From positions 1-5,974 of the forward strand of contig JAJZBP010000134.1 of assembly GCA_021798855.1 (NCBI GenBank): a DNA stretch of 5,974 nt. Reading direction: 5' to 3'. Origin of the DNA: Bacillota bacterium. Its GTDB lineage: Bacteria > Bacillota > Sulfobacillia > JAJZIM01 > JAJZBP01. Below the pieces are notes generated by a model. That model was not told the DNA's origin and made no database searches. It saw only the letters and a list, made by a program, of their open reading frames with translations. Below, piece by piece: positions 1 through 5,173 of the stretch (position 1 is its first letter; each line of letters opens with the position of its first letter). Made by a program: the position numbers and the translations under genes.

Positions 1-689
1 TTCCGATCTTCGTGCAGGCCCACCCGGAGGCGGACCTGGGGGAACTGGCCGACGTCATCAAGCGGATGGCCTTCAAGGTCACACGGATGGGGGAACTGGT
101 GGGGCGGATGGCCTCGCGGGAACTGGGCATCCCCTTTGGCATCGTGGATCTTTCCCTGGCGCCGACGCCGGCGGTGGGGGACAGCGTGGCCGCGGTGCTG
201 GAGGCCATGGGTCTGGAGCGGTGCGGGGGGCCGGGGACCACGGCGGCCTTGGCCTTATTGAACGACGCGGTGAAAAAGGGCGGGGCCATGGCCGCCGCCA
301 ACCCGGGTGGCCTCTCGGGTGCCTTCATCCCCGTGAGCGAGGACGCCGGAATGCGGGAGGCGGCGCGCCTCGGGGCGCTCTCCCTGGAGAAGCTGGAGGC
401 CATGACCGCCGTCTGTTCGGTGGGTCTCGACATGATCGCCGTGCCGGGAGACACGCCGGCGGAAACCATCGCCGGGATGATTGCCGACGAGGCGGCCATT
501 GGGGTGATCAACCACAAGACCACCTCGGTCCGCGTGATCCCCGTGCCGGGGAAGGTGGCGGGGGACACGGTGGAGTGGGGAGGACTGTTGGGCGGGGCGC
601 CGGTCATGGCGGTGAACGCCCATTCACCGGCGCGCTTCGTCGGGCGGGGCGGACGGATCCCCGCGCCCCTGTCGTCCTTGGGCAACTGA
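1..689 (+). CDS. UPF0210 / DUF711 (PFL) family protein, 5'-truncated
   Basis: The reading frame is open from the first bases (codons from position 3, Pro-Ile-Phe-Val) to the TGA at 687-689, so the gene enters from the left and only its last 228 residues are visible. Members of this family are about 450 residues long, so this is roughly the C-terminal half. Family hallmarks seen here are a glycine-rich CGGPGTTAALALLND segment, the stretch GLDMIAVPGDTPAETIAG, a following AAIGVINHKTTSVR block, and the conserved C-terminal tail GGRIPAPLSSLGN. The family is named for structural kinship to pyruvate formate-lyase-like proteins, but no reaction is established and I assign none. In many Bacillota the gene lies next to a small ACT-domain (UPF0237) gene; if that holds here, the partner is outside the window to the left. 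The next gene begins 39 bp downstream on the same strand, which suggests co-transcription. The family call is firm; the function is unknown. Confidence 0.88.
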   Translation, partial: PIFVQAHPEADLGELADVIKRMAFKVTRMGELVGRMASRELGIPFGIVDLSLAPTPAVGDSVAAVLEAMGLERCGGPGTTAALALLNDAVKKGGAMAAANPGGLSGAFIPVSEDAGMREAARLGALSLEKLEAMTAVCSVGLDMIAVPGDTPAETIAGMIADEAAIGVINHKTTSVRVIPVPGKVAGDTVEWGGLLGGAPVMAVNAHSPARFVGRGGRIPAPLSSLGN

Positions 690-728
690 AGGGCTTTCGC
701 GTGGCCCCCGGGGAGGGGAAAACGGAAA

Positions 729-1346
729 GTGTTCGGAAAAGTCACCTGGATCCTGGTGGCCGCCTACGCGGTCAGCTTGGTTGTGACCATGCTGCCTCAG
801 ACCGTGGAGCGGGTGGCCGGCCTGAGTCTCGTCTTTGTCTTCCTGTTCCTGGTCCAATGGCGCGCCTACCGCTGGGTGGGCAGGATGCGCGCGGCCGCCT
901 GCCTGGACGGCCTCACCGGGTTGCACAACTTCGCCTATTTCGAGAAGGCCCTGCAGCGGGAAATGGCTGCGAGCTTGCGCACCAGGCAGCGTCTTTCCCT
1001 GGTGATGATCGATCTGGACAGCTTTAAGCAATATAACGACCGGTATGGGCACGTGGCCGGCAACAACGTTCTGCGGGAACTGGGGAAGCTCCTGCGTTCG
1101 TGCATCCGGGAAGGGGTGGATGTGGCGGCCAGGTTCGGCGGCGACGAGTTTGCCCTGCTCCTGCCCGGAGTTGACGAGCGGACGGCCACCAGGATCGTGG
1201 AGCGCCTGCGGGAAAAGGTCGCCGGGAGGTTCGACCGGGTGTCCATCTCCGCGGGCATCCAGGAGTACCGGGGGGAATCCCTGCTGAAGTTCCTCGAGCG
1301 GGTGGACGCCCTGATGTACCGGGAGAAGAAGGAGGGAACCAGATGA
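729..1346 (+). CDS. Membrane-anchored diguanylate cyclase (GGDEF domain)
   Basis: This 205-residue protein probably makes cyclic di-GMP from two GTP at the inner face of the membrane. Two hydrophobic segments (about residues 5-22 and 31-44) form a short hairpin anchor with no room for a sensory domain. A single GGDEF domain follows: DGLTGLHN at 60-67, the metal-binding IDLD at 94-97 (Asp95), FKQYND at 99-104, GH at 107-108 and an intact GGDEF at 137-141. There is no EAL domain. The usual RxxD product-inhibition site would end six residues before GGDEF; here Asp131 is kept but the Arg position is Glu128 (Arg is one residue further out), so feedback control may be lost. The Asp that helps bind guanine in PleD is Asn112. 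The GTG start is chosen because GGGAGGGG lies 10 nt upstream and it retains the first membrane segment. The gene overlaps the next one by 4 bp. Confidence 0.9.
   Translation: MFGKVTWILVAAYAVSLVVTMLPQTVERVAGLSLVFVFLFLVQWRAYRWVGRMRAAACLDGLTGLHNFAYFEKALQREMAASLRTRQRLSLVMIDLDSFKQYNDRYGHVAGNNVLRELGKLLRSCIREGVDVAARFGGDEFALLLPGVDERTATRIVERLREKVAGRFDRVSISAGIQEYRGESLLKFLERVDALMYREKKEGTR
1329..1335 (+). promoter_or_regulatory. Ribosome binding site within the GGDEF gene
   Basis: AAGGAGG sits 7 nt before the ATG at 1343, inside the last codons of the diguanylate cyclase gene. The start and the upstream stop share the ATGA at 1343-1346. This fixes the start of the DUF1638 gene and implies coupled translation. 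Confidence 0.8.
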
Positions 1347-1942
1347 GCCGGATGGCGGAAGCGGCGGAGGGGGCGGAGGGGGCGGCGCCCCGCAAAATCC
1401 TCTGCTGCGGGATGTTGCAAAGGGAAGTGGAGTATCTCCTGGCGGGAAAAGACGTAACGGTCACCTACCTGGACCCTGGTCTCCACGTGGACTTCGGGAG
1501 ACTTGCCAAAACCCTCGGGCAAAGCCTGCGGGAAGCAACCGGCCAGGCGCCGGCCGTCGTTTACGGGCAGGCCTGTCATCCGGCCATGGTGGAGATGGTC
1601 GCGGCCCACGGCGGCCGGCTGCTGGAGGCCGTAAACTGCATCGAGGCTCTCCTGGGTGACCGACTGGCCGAACTGGACGCCGGAGGGAAGACATTCTACC
1701 TGAGCGTCGGGTGGCTGGAGAACTGGCGCAAGATGTTTGTCGAAGAACTGCGCTGCGAGGAAAGCGCGGCCAGGGAACTTTTCGCGGGCTACGACCGCCT
1801 GCTGTTGCTCGACACCGGCATATTGCCCCTGGAGCAAGAAAAAGCGCGGGAATTCGCCGTCTTCACCGGGTTGCCGGTGGAGATGATTCCCATAAGCCTC
1901 GAGCATCTCCGGCGGCGACTGGAGGAGGTCATCAACCTTTAG
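1343..1942 (+). CDS. DUF1638 domain-containing protein
   Basis: This 199-residue soluble protein has no signal peptide or membrane span. The core resembles DUF1638: a start strand with paired cysteines (ILCCGML, Cys21-Cys22), a TYLDPGLHVDFGRL block at 41-54, YGQACHP at 74-80, VNCIEALLG at 97-105 and FYLSVGWLENW at 118-128. The cysteines at 21/22, 78 and 99 and His48 fall in the family's conserved blocks and could form a metal or cofactor site; that is inference. DUF1638 proteins are common in anaerobes and are often found near corrinoid or methyltransferase genes, but their role is unproven and no such gene is visible here. The first 17 residues are low-complexity Ala/Glu/Gly and lie ahead of the domain; an internal Met at residue 4 is an alternative start. 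Translation is probably coupled to the cyclase gene through the 4-bp overlap. Confidence 0.8.
   Translation: MSRMAEAAEGAEGAAPRKILCCGMLQREVEYLLAGKDVTVTYLDPGLHVDFGRLAKTLGQSLREATGQAPAVVYGQACHPAMVEMVAAHGGRLLEAVNCIEALLGDRLAELDAGGKTFYLSVGWLENWRKMFVEELRCEESAARELFAGYDRLLLLDTGILPLEQEKAREFAVFTGLPVEMIPISLEHLRRRLEEVINL
1363..1386 (+). repeat. 9-nt G-rich tandem repeat at the start of the DUF1638 gene
   Basis: The unit GGCGGAGGG occurs at 1363-1371 and 1372-1380, followed by GGCGGC. It encodes repeated Ala-Glu-Gly in the N-terminal tail. A 9-nt unit keeps frame if copies are gained or lost. The closely spaced G runs could form a G-quadruplex. Confidence 0.6.
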
Positions 1943-1993
1943 GGCGCGCCGTGCGGCCACGCAGAGGAGCCCGGCGACCTCCGGCAAGGAGCG

Positions 1994-2007
1994 GGGTCGG
2001 GGGACCC
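1994..2007. other. Small hairpin between convergent genes
   Basis: GGGTC (1994-1998) and GACCC (2003-2007) form a 5-bp stem with a GGGG loop in the 76-bp gap between two convergent genes. No T-run follows on either strand, so it is not a standard intrinsic terminator. It could still stop or stabilise transcripts weakly. No better terminator is visible in this gap. Confidence 0.25.
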
Positions 2008-2018
2008 ACGGTGACCTC

Positions 2019-2618
2019 TCACGAATCCGTTGGGCGGTGGCTCCATCCCTTCCAGCCGGGAATCAATTGCGGCACCTGGCTTATGTATTTCACGTAGGCT
2101 TGGCCGAAGGTTTCCTGCAACAGCCGCTCCTCTCTTTGCATCTTGCCCAGAAACACCGCCAGGGCCACCAACGGAGCGAACAAAGCCCATGGCCCCACGG
2201 ACAGCGCCGAACCGAGGATCATGCCCAGGATTCCGGTGTAGATGGGATGACGGGTGATCCGATAGGGTCCCTCCGTGCGCAGATGATGGTCCGTCTTGAC
2301 CACGACGAACGACGACCACATCGTACCCAAAACGAACCGCGCCCATAGGGCGAAGAGGGTGCTGGCCACCAAGAGGACGGCGCCTAGTAAATGGAAAAAA
2401 AGTGAGAAAAACAGGAAGTTGGCTGGCCAAGGTTGCAAGGGGGAGATCTGCAAAATGTAGTAGACCGCAATCCCCATCAGCAACCAGGACCACGTGCCAC
2501 CGGAGGAACCCCTTCGCGTTATGCGTGGGCCGGCGAAGGCGTTGTAAAGGGCGCCGCCGATCCAGACCGCGAAGAAAAGGCCCCAACACGCCGAATTCAG
2601 GATGGCCAAATAATGCAT
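2019..2618 (-). CDS. Isoprenylcysteine carboxyl methyltransferase-like integral membrane methyltransferase
   Basis: This 199-residue protein is mostly hydrophobic, with likely membrane segments near residues 4-24, 42-58, 68-92 and two in 125-157. The C-terminal half carries the ICMT/PEMT-type SAM-binding signature: LRTEGPYRITRHPIYTG at 113-129, then after the last membrane helices an EER motif (163-165), FGQAYVKYI (171-179) and VPQLIP (182-187). Known relatives methylate prenylated cysteines or phospholipid head groups at the membrane. Bacterial members have varied or unknown substrates, so none is assigned. The ATG at 2616-2618 is supported by GGAGG nine nt upstream (cctcc at 2628-2632 on the plus strand). 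The gene is convergent with the DUF1638 gene and divergent from the MBL-fold gene, so it is likely monocistronic. Length fits the family; no defect is seen. Confidence 0.85.
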   Translation of the reverse strand: MHYLAILNSACWGLFFAVWIGGALYNAFAGPRITRRGSSGGTWSWLLMGIAVYYILQISPLQPWPANFLFFSLFFHLLGAVLLVASTLFALWARFVLGTMWSSFVVVKTDHHLRTEGPYRITRHPIYTGILGMILGSALSVGPWALFAPLVALAVFLGKMQREERLLQETFGQAYVKYISQVPQLIPGWKGWSHRPTDS

Positions 2619-2656
2619 CTGTGGTCGCCTCCGATTGCTGCGGATGTGTTTTTCCG

Positions 2657-2705
2657 GCCGGATGGAGCCTTTTGGGCGAAGCGGCGGCCAAAGATGCCAT
2701 CCGGC
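2657..2705 (-). other. Long imperfect hairpin in the leader of the methyltransferase gene
   Basis: GCCGGATGG (2657-2665) and CCATCCGGC (2697-2705) are perfect 9-bp inverted arms. Inside them TTTGG (2671-2675) pairs with CCAAA (2688-2692), leaving a 12-nt apical loop. In the minus-strand transcript it would sit about 40-90 nt before the ATG. No U-tract follows on either strand, so it is not a classical terminator. It may be a leader RNA structure or a protein-binding site. I do not recognise it as a known riboswitch. Confidence 0.45.
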
Positions 2706-2752
2706 TCGGCTCGGAACCGGCCAAGGGAAAAACAGACGCCGGGCGGATCCCG

Positions 2753-2791
2753 CATGGTTATCTTACCATAGCCGCGGTTGGTTTAACCATG
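2753..2791. promoter_or_regulatory. Candidate operator: inverted repeat in the divergent intergenic region
   Basis: CATGGTTA (2753-2760) and TAACCATG (2784-2791) are perfect 8-bp arms whose starts lie 31 bp apart, about three helical turns, with a CCGCGG near the centre. The position between divergent genes suits a dimeric regulator. No regulator gene is visible nearby, and an 8-bp repeat in this space could occur by chance. Confidence 0.3.
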
Positions 2792-2832
2792 GGCGGACCT
2801 GTTTGCATACGTCGGCCGGGGAGACGGCGGGC

Positions 2833-2861
2833 TTGACCCGGGCATCCGTGGGGAGTATAAA
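2833..2861 (+). promoter_or_regulatory. Sigma-A type promoter for the MBL-fold / glycosidase operon
   Basis: TTGACC (2833-2838) and TATAAA (2856-2861) are separated by exactly 17 bp, close to the vegetative consensus. Transcription would start near 2868, giving a leader of about 40 nt before the ATG at 2909. The inverted repeat GATTAA/TTAATC (2865-2880) covers the expected start point and could bind a repressor. Confidence 0.75.
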
Positions 2862-2908
2862 ATGGATTAACGATTTAATCAAGATGCGGGGAGAGAGCAA
2901 ATTCGACG

Positions 2909-3598
2909 ATGTCCATCCGCTGGTACGGTCAGGCCGCTTTCCGGCTGCAAAATGAAGGGCACACGGTGGTGATCGATCCCTTCGGCTCCATGGAGGCGGC
3001 GGCCGGTCGCGGTCTGCGGTTCGGCTATCCCCCCATCGCCGGGGTGGAGGCCGATTTGGTGTTGGTCACCCAAGAGCATTTAGACCATAACGGAGTGGAG
3101 GTTGTGGGCGGAGCCCCTCAGGTGGTTCGTTCCACCGCCGGCAAATTCGCCTCGGCGGTGGGGCAGGTCGTCGCCGTGGCCGGTGAACACGATCCGGCGG
3201 CGGGGACGGAACGGGGACCAAACACGATTTTCGTCTTCCGTTTGGGTGGAGTTGCCTGCTGTCACTTTGGTGATTTCGGTCAACGTCACTTGCGGGAGGA
3301 GCAGGCGGCGGCCATCGGCCGACCGGACCTGCTTTTCCTGCCCGTGGGTGGGGGGCCGACCTTGGATGGAACCCGCGCCGCCCGGATCGCGGTCGACTTG
3401 GGCGTCCGTTGGGTGGTTCCCATGCATTACCGCACGGAGGCCATCAATTTTTTGGAGCCTGTGGACGCGTTTTTGGCGGCCTTACCCCCGGAACGAATCG
3501 TGCGCTTGGATTCGCCCGAGTTTGATCCGGGCGACCTGCCGGCGTTGGACGGCCCCCTGGCCGTGGTTCCCGTCGCACCGCGGGATGGGGGAAGATGA
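2909..3598 (+). CDS. UlaG/YtkL-like metallo-beta-lactamase-fold hydrolase with altered metal motif
   Basis: This 229-residue cytoplasmic protein belongs to the UlaG-like MBL superfamily (Lactamase_B_3 type). It begins with the typical IRWYGQAAFRL strand and an IDPFG motif (22-26), followed by FGYPP (38-42). The metal motif HxHxDH appears as QEHLDH at 55-60: His57, Asp59 and His60 are kept, but the first His is Gln55 (codon CAA). Other expected ligands look intact: His94 in GEHD, His119 and Asp122 in CHFGD, and His173 in PMHYRTE. RGPNTIFVF (102-110) and LPVGGGPTLDG (144-154) are also typical. Relatives include lactonases, phosphodiesterases and uncharacterised proteins; no substrate can be named. 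One or both metals may bind differently, so activity is uncertain. The Shine-Dalgarno sequence is weak (GGGGAGAG about 14 nt upstream), but the start fits the domain boundary exactly. The stop overlaps the next ATG. Confidence 0.87.
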   Translation: MSIRWYGQAAFRLQNEGHTVVIDPFGSMEAAAGRGLRFGYPPIAGVEADLVLVTQEHLDHNGVEVVGGAPQVVRSTAGKFASAVGQVVAVAGEHDPAAGTERGPNTIFVFRLGGVACCHFGDFGQRHLREEQAAAIGRPDLLFLPVGGGPTLDGTRAARIAVDLGVRWVVPMHYRTEAINFLEPVDAFLAALPPERIVRLDSPEFDPGDLPALDGPLAVVPVAPRDGGR

Positions 3599-4686
3599 TG
3601 AGGAGAGTGCAACCGCTGAGGGTGGCACGCTTGGGGGCGCCATTTTTCGCCGCCGTCCTGCTTGTTGCCGGTTGCGGGACCCCGTGGTCGCAACCCAACC
3701 ACCGACGGCAAAACGTCGTTGCGCCGCCTTTGTCGGGCTATTCCATAGGAGCTGATCTTGACGTAACCGACCTCGCGGGCGGACTTCACCGGCAACCAAC
3801 CGGGGCCGCCCTGGTCCGGCTGATGAAGGACAATGGTGTCCAAATCGTCCGCCTTTATTGTTATTGGGGCTGCAACATGGAGGCGCTTGGACCTGAACAA
3901 TGGCGGAACGTCTTTCGTCCGTTGCAGGCCGCCGGCATTAAGGTGATCTTGCGCCTGAACGGCTCACTGCATTCCCTACGCGTTGGCGTCATCCGCAACC
4001 CCAATAGGTACATCGCCGGCGAGGAAGCCATTCTGGCTCGGATCAAAGCCGCATACGGCGGCTCCTATCCCGCCAACCTGGTGGCCGTCGATCCCATCAA
4101 CGAGCCGTTTGTTGACGCCCAAACCCTGCCCCAACTCCGGGCGGTCACGACGGCCATTCGCCGGTACAGCGGGTTGCCGGTGAGCATCGGAGGTTGGCGC
4201 GCGCCGGGTGGAACAAACGGTCGGGGGGTCTTCAACCCACCCGATCCGGCGGTGGTCCGCGAATTGGCCCCCCTGGTGGATTACCTGTCCGTTCACATCT
4301 ACCCCGATGACGGTAACAACGTTCCGGGCAAAACCGCCCGCACCTCCACGGACCCCGCGACCTACGAACCTTTTGTGCGAAACTTCCTCCGGGTGGCCAC
4401 CTCCAACGACGGCGGCAAACCCGTCTTCGTCGAGGAATTCGGCGGGCAAAACGGGTTTGCTCCAGCCGGAAACCGCCCGCTGGCCGGTTCTCCGACACAC
4501 CAGCGGGCGGTGGTGGATGCCGTCCTCCAGACCATGCTCGCCTTCAAAGGCAGGGGAGTGACCGGCGGCACCGTCTTCAACCTGGCTCAAGCCGCCCCAT
4601 GGCGCAGCTGCGACGGGTGGGACCTGATCTGCTATCGGCCGCTCCGCATCATGCCGGCCCTGGCCGACTTGAAAAAATTCGAGTAG
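3595..4686 (+). CDS. Secreted lipoprotein, clan GH-A (cellulase/GH5-like) glycoside hydrolase
   Basis: The 363-residue product starts with basic residues, a hydrophobic stretch (about 15-26) and the lipobox VAGC, so Cys27 should be lipidated and the protein anchored outside the membrane. The rest reads as one TIM barrel of clan GH-A type: VQIVRLYCYWG near strand 2, IKVILRLNG (115-123), INEP at 168-171 with Glu170 as likely acid/base, LSVHIYP (231-237), and VFVEEFGG (277-284) with Glu281 as likely nucleophile. The retained Asn-Glu-Pro and late Glu-Phe-Gly support a retaining beta-glycosidase; the sugar substrate is not evident. Length is normal for one catalytic domain, with no binding module. 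ATG 3595 shares ATGA with the preceding stop; the second ATG at 3598 is better spaced from GGGGGA (3587-3592) and is an equal candidate. Expression is likely from the promoter at 2833. Confidence 0.82.
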   Translation: MMRRVQPLRVARLGAPFFAAVLLVAGCGTPWSQPNHRRQNVVAPPLSGYSIGADLDVTDLAGGLHRQPTGAALVRLMKDNGVQIVRLYCYWGCNMEALGPEQWRNVFRPLQAAGIKVILRLNGSLHSLRVGVIRNPNRYIAGEEAILARIKAAYGGSYPANLVAVDPINEPFVDAQTLPQLRAVTTAIRRYSGLPVSIGGWRAPGGTNGRGVFNPPDPAVVRELAPLVDYLSVHIYPDDGNNVPGKTARTSTDPATYEPFVRNFLRVATSNDGGKPVFVEEFGGQNGFAPAGNRPLAGSPTHQRAVVDAVLQTMLAFKGRGVTGGTVFNLAQAAPWRSCDGWDLICYRPLRIMPALADLKKFE

Positions 4687-4720
4687 GGATTGGTTAAGAC
4701 CTGAGTAATTATTACCGTTC

Positions 4721-4734
4721 GGGAATCGGTTCCC
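4721..4734. other. Small hairpin after the glycosidase gene
   Basis: GGGAA (4721-4725), loop TCGG and TTCCC (4730-4734) form a 5-bp stem-loop 34 nt after the glycosidase stop. No T-run follows (TATGATC), so termination would be weak. It lies just after a TTAC tetranucleotide (4712-4715) and could instead be the left-end hairpin of a small IS200/IS605-like remnant. Confidence 0.3.
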
Positions 4735-4790
4735 TATGATCGGACGTTTGTTCGACCATGGAAGGGTTCACCTCCGTACAATGGCCCGTC

Positions 4791-4951
4791 GCCTGGAGCG
4801 TGTCGCAGGCGGCCACGCCGCCGAGGACCGTCGGCGAGGGCAAGGAACAGACCTCCGGCAAACGTGGAGTGAAGCTCCGGGATTTAATTCGCTTCGCGAA
4901 GGAACGAAGAGGAAACCTCCGCTTCACTCTCCACCGACCGCCTGGCGGTCG
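4791..4951 (+). ncRNA. Candidate structured RNA or transposon right-end remnant (hairpin cluster)
   Basis: This stretch is dense in inverted repeats and no convincing protein covers it. Seen, left to right: GCCTG/CAGGC (4791-4795, 4806-4810); GGCGGC-CAC-GCCGCC (4808-4822); GCCGA/TCGGC (4820-4824, 4831-4835), which competes with the previous one; a 9-bp perfect pair GAGTGAAGC (4868-4876) / GCTTCACTC (4921-4929), extended by GTG/CAC past a 2-nt bulge; nested within it CTTCGCGAAG (4893-4902) and GAGG-AAA-CCTC (4910-4920); and CGACCGCC-T-GGCGGTCG (4935-4951). A long stem enclosing small hairpins, followed by a terminal hairpin, recalls the omega-RNA/right-end region of TnpB elements, and a tnpB lies downstream on the same strand. 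That link is inference. Two overlapping frames stay open here but show no domain or zinc-ribbon cysteines. Strand is assigned only by analogy. Confidence 0.4.
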
Positions 4952-4981
4952 TACTAAACCCTTTGACGCCCAGTTCGCCGC

Positions 4982-4996
4982 CGGGAGCGGCTCCCG
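4982..4996. repeat. 15-nt palindrome
   Basis: CGGGAGC-G-GCTCCCG is a perfect inverted repeat with 7-nt arms in the non-coding stretch. No T-run follows. It may be an operator, a REP-like element or part of the neighbouring hairpin cluster. The rest of 4952-5053 shows only scattered TATA-like hexamers (5000-5005 and an extended TGTTATATC at 5015-5023) without a good -35 partner. Confidence 0.35.
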
Positions 4997-5053
4997 TGCT
5001 ATAAACGTTCGCGGTGTTATATCATCGCGGCTATGGCCGCCCAGGACGTGAAA

Positions 5054-5173
5054 ATGGCTGTGATATGCCCGACGACTTTCGCCATCTTAGCAAATAACCA
5101 GGAAGAGGCGGAGATGGTCATGGAGAAGGCTGGGCAAACTTTGAACATCACCCCCGCGCATTCCCCGTCTTAG
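5054..5173 (+). CDS. Possible small hypothetical protein (39 residues), perhaps truncated
   Basis: A short frame starts at ATG 5054, with AGGA (5043-5046) seven nt upstream, and ends at TAG 5171-5173. The frame is also open back to an ATG at 5033, which has no Shine-Dalgarno. The product begins with a hydrophobic strand (MAVICPTTFAILANN) and continues with an acidic helix-like EEAEMVMEKAG. This is less random-looking than the neighbouring frames, and third positions are moderately GC-rich. I do not recognise it. Its last codons and stop lie inside the bulged hairpin at 5163-5191; if that hairpin is a transposon end, the ORF could be the front of a longer host gene cut by the insertion. It may also be chance. 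Confidence 0.25.
   Translation: MAVICPTTFAILANNQEEAEMVMEKAGQTLNITPAHSPS

Noticed and set aside
221..1027. 268-codon plus-strand frame overlapping the UPF0210 and GGDEF genes
   Set aside because: The product is a Gly/Arg-rich low-complexity string with no motif, spanning two recognised genes in the wrong frame.
935..1987. 350-codon open frame on the minus strand
   Set aside because: It is longer than either gene it covers, but it is antisense to the clear GGDEF and DUF1638 genes, has no recognisable domain, is Arg/Pro-rich as GC-rich antisense frames are, and runs through the tail of both plus-strand genes.
1939..2724. 261-codon minus-strand frame over the methyltransferase gene
   Set aside because: The same-strand alternative frame 2019-2618 has ICMT motifs, membrane helices and a good ribosome binding site; this one has none of these.
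2750..2790. Minus-strand promoter (TTAAAC / TAAGAT) for the methyltransferase
   Set aside because: Spacing is 15 bp and the -35 matches only about half the consensus, so it is too weak to annotate.
3976..4590. 204-codon minus-strand frame inside the glycosidase gene
   Set aside because: It is antisense to a gene with a lipobox and both catalytic glutamates, and looks compositional only.
4689..4736. Rho-independent terminator after the glycosidase
   Set aside because: The 5-bp stem at 4721-4734 is followed by TATGATC rather than a T-run.
4963..5005. TTGACG ... TATAAA as a promoter
   Set aside because: The hexamers are 31 bp apart, far from the required 16-18 bp.
4736..5051. Two overlapping 73- and 97-codon plus-strand frames as real proteins
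   Set aside because: No domain, cysteine motif or convincing ribosome binding site was seen, and the stretch is full of inverted repeats. I kept it as a structured-RNA candidate, though a decayed TnpB tail cannot be excluded.
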